NCBI RefSeq assembly: GCF_002195995.1
Contig: NZ_NHON01000040.1
Coordinates: forward strand, 1-54,269
DNA: 54,269 nucleotides
Direction: 5' to 3'
From: Inquilinus limosus
GTDB lineage: Bacteria; Pseudomonadota; Alphaproteobacteria; DSM-16000; Inquilinaceae
The stretch's first letter is position 1; each line of letters starts with the position of its first letter. The notes under the pieces were generated by a model. That model saw only the letters and a list, made by a program, of their open reading frames with translations, was not told where the DNA came from and did not search any database. The position numbers and the translations under genes were made by a program. Below are positions 50,975 through 54,269 of this stretch, in pieces.

Positions 50975-51364
50975 TCAGCCGGCCCGGGGGGCCGAGGTCA
51001 TCCAGCCGACGACCGCGCCGGTCGGATCGCGGACGATGGCGATGCGGCCGACGCCGGGCACGTCGAAGATGTCGCGCATCAGGGCGCCGCCGGCCTGCTG
51101 TGCCCTCGCGACGCGGGCGTCGACATCGTCGACCTCGATATAGGCGAACCAGTGCGGCGGCACGTTCTCCATGCCGGCATGGCCGCGGATGTCGAAGATG
51201 CCGCCCACCATCCGGTCGCCGGCCTTGGCGACGATGTAGTCGCCGCCGGTCGCCATCGGCATGGTGTCGAAGCTCCAGCCCAGGGTCTTGCCGTAGAAGT
51301 CCCGGGCGGCCTCGGGGTCGCGGGTGTTCAGCTCGTTCCAGCAGAAGGTGCCGTGTTCGGGCAT
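50975..51364 (-). CDS. VOC (glyoxalase fold) family protein
   Basis: The product has 129 residues from ATG 51364 with GGGAGGCGACG before it. HGTFCWNELNTRDPEAARDFYGKTLGWSFD is the typical opening of this predicted-lactoylglutathione-lyase-like subgroup; WFAYIEVDDVDARVARAQQAGG and GRIAIVRDPTGAVVGWM complete the second module. No activity can be assigned. It lies 47 bp after the ABC permease on the same strand and could be the last gene of that operon. Confidence 0.87.
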   Translation of the reverse strand: MPEHGTFCWNELNTRDPEAARDFYGKTLGWSFDTMPMATGGDYIVAKAGDRMVGGIFDIRGHAGMENVPPHWFAYIEVDDVDARVARAQQAGGALMRDIFDVPGVGRIAIVRDPTGAVVGWMTSAPRAG

Positions 51365-51411
51365 CGTCGCCTCCCATCCGGCGGCGGGGGTGCCGCCGTC
51401 CGGACAGGATA

Positions 51412-52422
51412 TCACGGCTTCGGTGACGATCCCGCGACCGCCGGCGCCGGACCGGCCCCGGCCGGGACGGCACGGGCCTGGCGGGCGGCGCGCAGCCTCT
51501 GCAGATGCTGGTCGGCCAGCACGCCGATCAGGATCACCGTGCCCATCACCGCGAAGTTGAGCGAGGAGGGGATGCCGAGCAGGTTGACCAGGTTCTGCAG
51601 CACCTGCAGCAGCACGGTGCCGAGGATGATGCCGAGGATCGACCCCTCGCCGCCGCGTAGCGAGCAGCCGCCCAGCACCGCCGCGGCGATGGCGTAGAGC
51701 TCATAGAAATTACCGTGCGCCGAGGGCTGGATCGAGTTGGTGTAGAAGGCGAGAAACACGGCCGCGAGGCCGGCAAGGAGGCCGCAGATGACATAGGCCG
51801 AGGCGATCACGGCCCGGGTGCTGATGCCGGAATAGCGCGCCGCCTCCTCGTTCTTGCCGACGGCGAAGAGGTAGCGGCCGAACACCGAGCGGTGCAGCAC
51901 CACCCACATCACCAGCGCCACCACGACCATGGCCAGGAAGGTGTTCGGGATGCCGAAGCTCTGGCCGTTGGCGAAATCCGCCAGCGTGTCGAAATCGCCG
52001 CCATAGCCGAAGCCGACGGTGGCGTCGTCGGTGTAGTAGCGGGCGGCGCCGCGATAGATCAGCAGGGCGCACAGGGTGACGACAAAGGGCTGGATGCCGA
52101 CCCGGGCGACCAGGAAGCCGTGGATGGCGCCGAACACCCCGCCCATGCCGATGGCGGCGGCCAGGGCCAGCGGCCAGGACCAGCCCCAGTTCACCACCAT
52201 GTCGACGAAGACGACGCCGATCAGCGCGAACATCGACCCGACCGACAGCTCGATGCCGGCGGTGATGATCACCAGCCCCTGGCCGATCGAGAACAGCCCG
52301 TACAGCCCGACCAGATTGGCCATGTTGTACAGGTTCACCGCCGAGATGAAGCGCGGCTGCAGCACCGCCACGACGCAGCCGATCACCAGGATCAGGATCG
52401 CCAGCCCCAGTTCCTTCCTCAT
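51412..52422 (-). CDS. Sugar ABC transporter permease (RbsC/BPD_transp_2 family)
   Basis: The product has 336 residues with about nine to ten membrane segments. Family marks are GLYGLFSIGQGLVIITAGIELSVGSMFALIGVV (about 39-71; the ...GGIDLSVG motif as GIELSVG) and IAAAVLGGCSLRGGEGSILGIILGTVLLQVLQNLVNLLG near the C-terminus. It forms the membrane channel of a ribose/xylose-type importer with the ATPase at 52560. The two genes are 137 bp apart because a family C repeat lies between them. The sugar is unknown. Confidence 0.92.
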   Translation of the reverse strand: MRKELGLAILILVIGCVVAVLQPRFISAVNLYNMANLVGLYGLFSIGQGLVIITAGIELSVGSMFALIGVVFVDMVVNWGWSWPLALAAAIGMGGVFGAIHGFLVARVGIQPFVVTLCALLIYRGAARYYTDDATVGFGYGGDFDTLADFANGQSFGIPNTFLAMVVVALVMWVVLHRSVFGRYLFAVGKNEEAARYSGISTRAVIASAYVICGLLAGLAAVFLAFYTNSIQPSAHGNFYELYAIAAAVLGGCSLRGGEGSILGIILGTVLLQVLQNLVNLLGIPSSLNFAVMGTVILIGVLADQHLQRLRAARQARAVPAGAGPAPAVAGSSPKP

Positions 52423-52468
52423 CTACCAGACGTCCTCCCGGTTCGCGTCTCTTCGCGTTCTATTCGCT

Positions 52469-52546
52469 GTCATTGCCGGGCTTGACCCGGCAATCCAGAA
52501 GATGTCGAGCCCCCTGGATGCCCGGGTCAAGCCCGGGCATGACGAC
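52469..52546 (+). repeat. Palindromic intergenic repeat, family C copy 2
   Basis: GTCATTGCCGGGCTTGACCC opens the unit and a GCCCGGGCATGACGAC-type arm closes it; the second hairpin is GCCCGGG/CCCGGGC, compared with CCTCGGG/CCCGAGG in copy 1, so both arms changed together. It lies inside the ABC transporter operon, between the ATPase stop and the permease start. Confidence 0.88.
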
Positions 52547-52559
52547 AAGGGGACAGTCA

Positions 52560-54068
52560 CTAAGCCGCCAGCGGCCGGCCGACGGCGAGCTGCATGACGT
52601 TGGGCTCGCTGAACCGGTCGCGGTCCAGGGTGCCGGCGATCCGGCCCTCATGCATCACCGCGATGCGGTCGCTGACGCCGATCACCTCCTCCATGTCGCT
52701 GGAGATCATCAGGATCGGGACGCCGCGATCGGCCAGGTTGCGCATCAGCTGGTAGATCTCGGACTTCGCCCCGACATCGATGCCGCGCGTCGGCTCGTCG
52801 AAGATCAGGAAGCGCGGCTGCAGCGCCAGCCATTTCGCCAGCACGATCTTCTGCTGGTTGCCGCCGGACAGCTTCAGCGCCGTGGTGGTGACCGACGGCG
52901 TGCGGATGCGCAGCCGCTCGCGCTGGGCTTCGGCCTCCTTCGCCTCGCCGCGGCCGTCGATCAGCCAGCGCTTGGCGACCTGGCGCAGGCCCGGCAGGGT
53001 GACGTTCTCGGCGATGGTCATGTCCAGCACCAGGCCGCTGCGCTTGCGGTCCTCCGGCACCAGGAACAGCCCCTGGGCGATGGCGGCGCGGGGCGACCCG
53101 ATGACTAAGGCCTTGCCGTCCAGGCGGATCTCGCCGGCCAGCATCCGGTCGATGCCGAACACGGCCCGCGCCAGCTCGGTGCGGCCGGACCCGACCAGGC
53201 CCGCCAGGCCCAGGATCTCGCCGCGGCCGACCGAGAGAGTCACCTCGTGCTCCGGCCAGGCCGTGGTGCGCACGCCGCGAATCTCGACCGTGTCCGGCTG
53301 CGCCGCGACGCCGGGCGGGATGTACAGCGCCCGCAGGTCGCGCCCGACCATCATCCGCACCATGCGGTCGTGATGGATCTCCTCGCGGTCCAGCGCCCCG
53401 ACCAGCCGGCCGTCGCGCAGGCACACCACGCGGTCGGCGCAGGCCTCGATCTCGCCCAGCCGGTGGGTGATGAAGATGATCGCCACCCCGGCCGCCTTCA
53501 GCTCGCCGATCACGCGCAGCAGCGTCTGGGTCTCGGCGATGGTCAGGCTCGAGGTCGGCTCGTCCATGATGATGATGCGGGCGTTCAGCGACAGCGCCTT
53601 GGCGATCTCCACCATCTGGCGCTGCGCGATCGACAGCTCGGCCAGCGGCGTCGCCGGCCCGAAATCGACGACGAGCCGGTCGAGCAGCCCCTGCGTGTCG
53701 GCGCGCAGCCGCGCGGTGTCGACCAGCTTCAGCGGGCCGAAGCGCCGCGGCTCGCGCCCGATGAAGACGTTGGCGGCGACGTCGAGATTGTCGAAGAGGT
53801 TCAGCTCCTGATGCACGAAGGCGATGCCGGCGGCGATCGCCTCCTGCACCGTCAGCGCCGCGCGCTGGGTGCCGCCGACGGTGACGGTGCCCGTGGTCGG
53901 GGCCTCGACCCCGCCCAGGATCTTCATCAGCGTCGACTTGCCAGCCCCGTTCTCGCCGATCAGCCCGACCACCTCGCCGCGGCCGACGGACAGGCTGACA
54001 TCCTTCAGCGCCTGCACGCCGGGATAGATCTTGGAGATTCCCTCCATGGCGAGGACGGCATCGGTCAT
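52560..54068 (-). CDS. Sugar ABC transporter ATP-binding protein (RbsA/XylG type, two ATPase domains)
   Basis: The product has 502 residues. The first domain has Walker A GENGAGKST (about 38-46), a degenerate signature LSIAQRQM and Walker B IIIMDEPTSSL. The second has a degenerate Walker A (GLVGSGRTE), the full signature LSGGNQQK and FLIFDEPTRGIDVG. This asymmetric tandem is typical of carbohydrate importers of the CUT2 group. It comes first in a unit with the permease at 51412. The substrate-binding protein that should accompany it is not in the window, where an IS110-type element begins 100 bp upstream. Confidence 0.94.
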   Translation of the reverse strand: MTDAVLAMEGISKIYPGVQALKDVSLSVGRGEVVGLIGENGAGKSTLMKILGGVEAPTTGTVTVGGTQRAALTVQEAIAAGIAFVHQELNLFDNLDVAANVFIGREPRRFGPLKLVDTARLRADTQGLLDRLVVDFGPATPLAELSIAQRQMVEIAKALSLNARIIIMDEPTSSLTIAETQTLLRVIGELKAAGVAIIFITHRLGEIEACADRVVCLRDGRLVGALDREEIHHDRMVRMMVGRDLRALYIPPGVAAQPDTVEIRGVRTTAWPEHEVTLSVGRGEILGLAGLVGSGRTELARAVFGIDRMLAGEIRLDGKALVIGSPRAAIAQGLFLVPEDRKRSGLVLDMTIAENVTLPGLRQVAKRWLIDGRGEAKEAEAQRERLRIRTPSVTTTALKLSGGNQQKIVLAKWLALQPRFLIFDEPTRGIDVGAKSEIYQLMRNLADRGVPILMISSDMEEVIGVSDRIAVMHEGRIAGTLDRDRFSEPNVMQLAVGRPLAA

Positions 54069-54121
54069 GGCCGGGCACTCCTCGTCGGGTCCGCCGAGTT
54101 CACAAACCTTTTATGAGTCCT

Positions 54122-54140
54122 CCCTCCCCTTGCGGGAGGG
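54122..54140. terminator. Hairpin between the ABC ATPase and IS110-type genes
   Basis: CCCTCCC (54122-54128) and GGGAGGG (54134-54140) form a 7-bp stem with loop CTTGC, between the IS110-type transposase stop and the start of the ABC ATPase gene. No T-run is seen. It may be a repeat fragment. Confidence 0.35.
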
Positions 54141-54168
54141 GGGTAGCAACTGTCTTGGGAGAGAGGTG

Positions 54169-54269
54169 TCATGCGGCGTGGTTTTGCCACGGTGCGTTGT
54201 CCCTGAGCATGGCGTTGAGGATGGTGAGCATCCGGCGCATGACGGCGACGATGGCGACCTTGGGCTTTT
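54169..54269 (-). mobile_element. IS110-family transposase, C-terminal 32 residues (cut by window edge)
   Basis: The frame runs in from the right edge and stops at 54169-54171. The tail KPKVAIVAVMRRMLTILNAM followed by LRDNAPW matches the C-terminal end of IS110/IS116/IS902 transposases (KvAlvAvmRklL.iLNailrd..pW). The DEDD catalytic domain is outside the window. The element lies upstream of the ABC ATPase gene on the same strand. Confidence 0.8.

Overview
The window is GC-rich DNA of an alphaproteobacterium. The gene content and order (ruvX divergent from gatC-gatA, a GNAT gene next to gatA, rpsM-rpsK-rpoA-rplQ without rpsD, then degP, rarA, crcB and an RluC-type synthase) fit the Rhodospirillales/Azospirillales. 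An Inquilinus- or Azospirillum-like genome is my guess; the genus cannot be fixed from the sequence alone. The two edges fall inside insertion sequences: the C-terminus of an IS630-type transposase on the left (3-131, + strand) and of an IS110-type transposase on the right (54169-54269, - strand). No tRNA, rRNA or CRISPR array was seen.

Layout. 0.2-4.1 kb: an LprI-like periplasmic protein, then a DUF305 / beta-propeller / ECF sigma / anti-sigma unit. 4.1-14.2 kb: ruvX, gatC, gatA and a GNAT gene, and later gatB, separated by about 5 kb of accessory genes (methyltransferase, FMN reductase, XRE-cupin regulator with an FAD oxidoreductase, Gln-rich Sel1 lipoprotein, RidA). 14.2-23.2 kb: two membrane proteins, a 1287-residue RTX/beta-helix protein with an exact 450-residue internal repeat period, and two tandem paralogous LuxR-type regulators. 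23.2-28 kb: a CorA/ZntB transporter and a PiT phosphate transporter separated by a 266-bp, almost wholly self-complementary element, then a glycine-zipper lipoprotein, an agmatinase-like enzyme and an AhpD-like protein. 28.2-31 kb: the alpha ribosomal operon with its own promoter and terminator. 31-48 kb: a core skeleton (degP, rarA, crcB, rluC) interrupted by accessory blocks (SDR/LysR, RND efflux pair, VOC/TrmB, LpxO-like hydroxylase, DUF429, DUF2459). 48-54 kb: small lipoprotein, SRPBCC-ArsR pair, LysE exporter with an upstream leaderless mini-ORF and terminator, VOC protein, sugar-type ABC permease and ATPase.

How it works together. Most of the window is housekeeping backbone (translation, Glu/Asp-tRNA amidotransferase, recombination, envelope proteolysis) with regulator-plus-enzyme cassettes between the backbone genes. 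Several regulator genes have a perfect or near-perfect palindrome in the adjacent control region (9409, 31861, 42065, 49874). Three families of palindromic intergenic repeats, two full copies each, mark some of the seams.

The strongest candidates for something undescribed are: (1) the 266-bp three-way-junction element at 24185-24450, whose 32-bp outer arm contains the Shine-Dalgarno and start codon of the CorA-like gene; (2) a sigma70-like promoter, leaderless 31-codon Arg-rich ORF and intrinsic terminator directly upstream of a LysE exporter (50531-50756), which looks like a transcription-attenuation leader; (3) the internally duplicated RTX/beta-helix giant beside two tandem LuxR paralogs. 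All coordinates and motif matches were read by eye; no database search was run.
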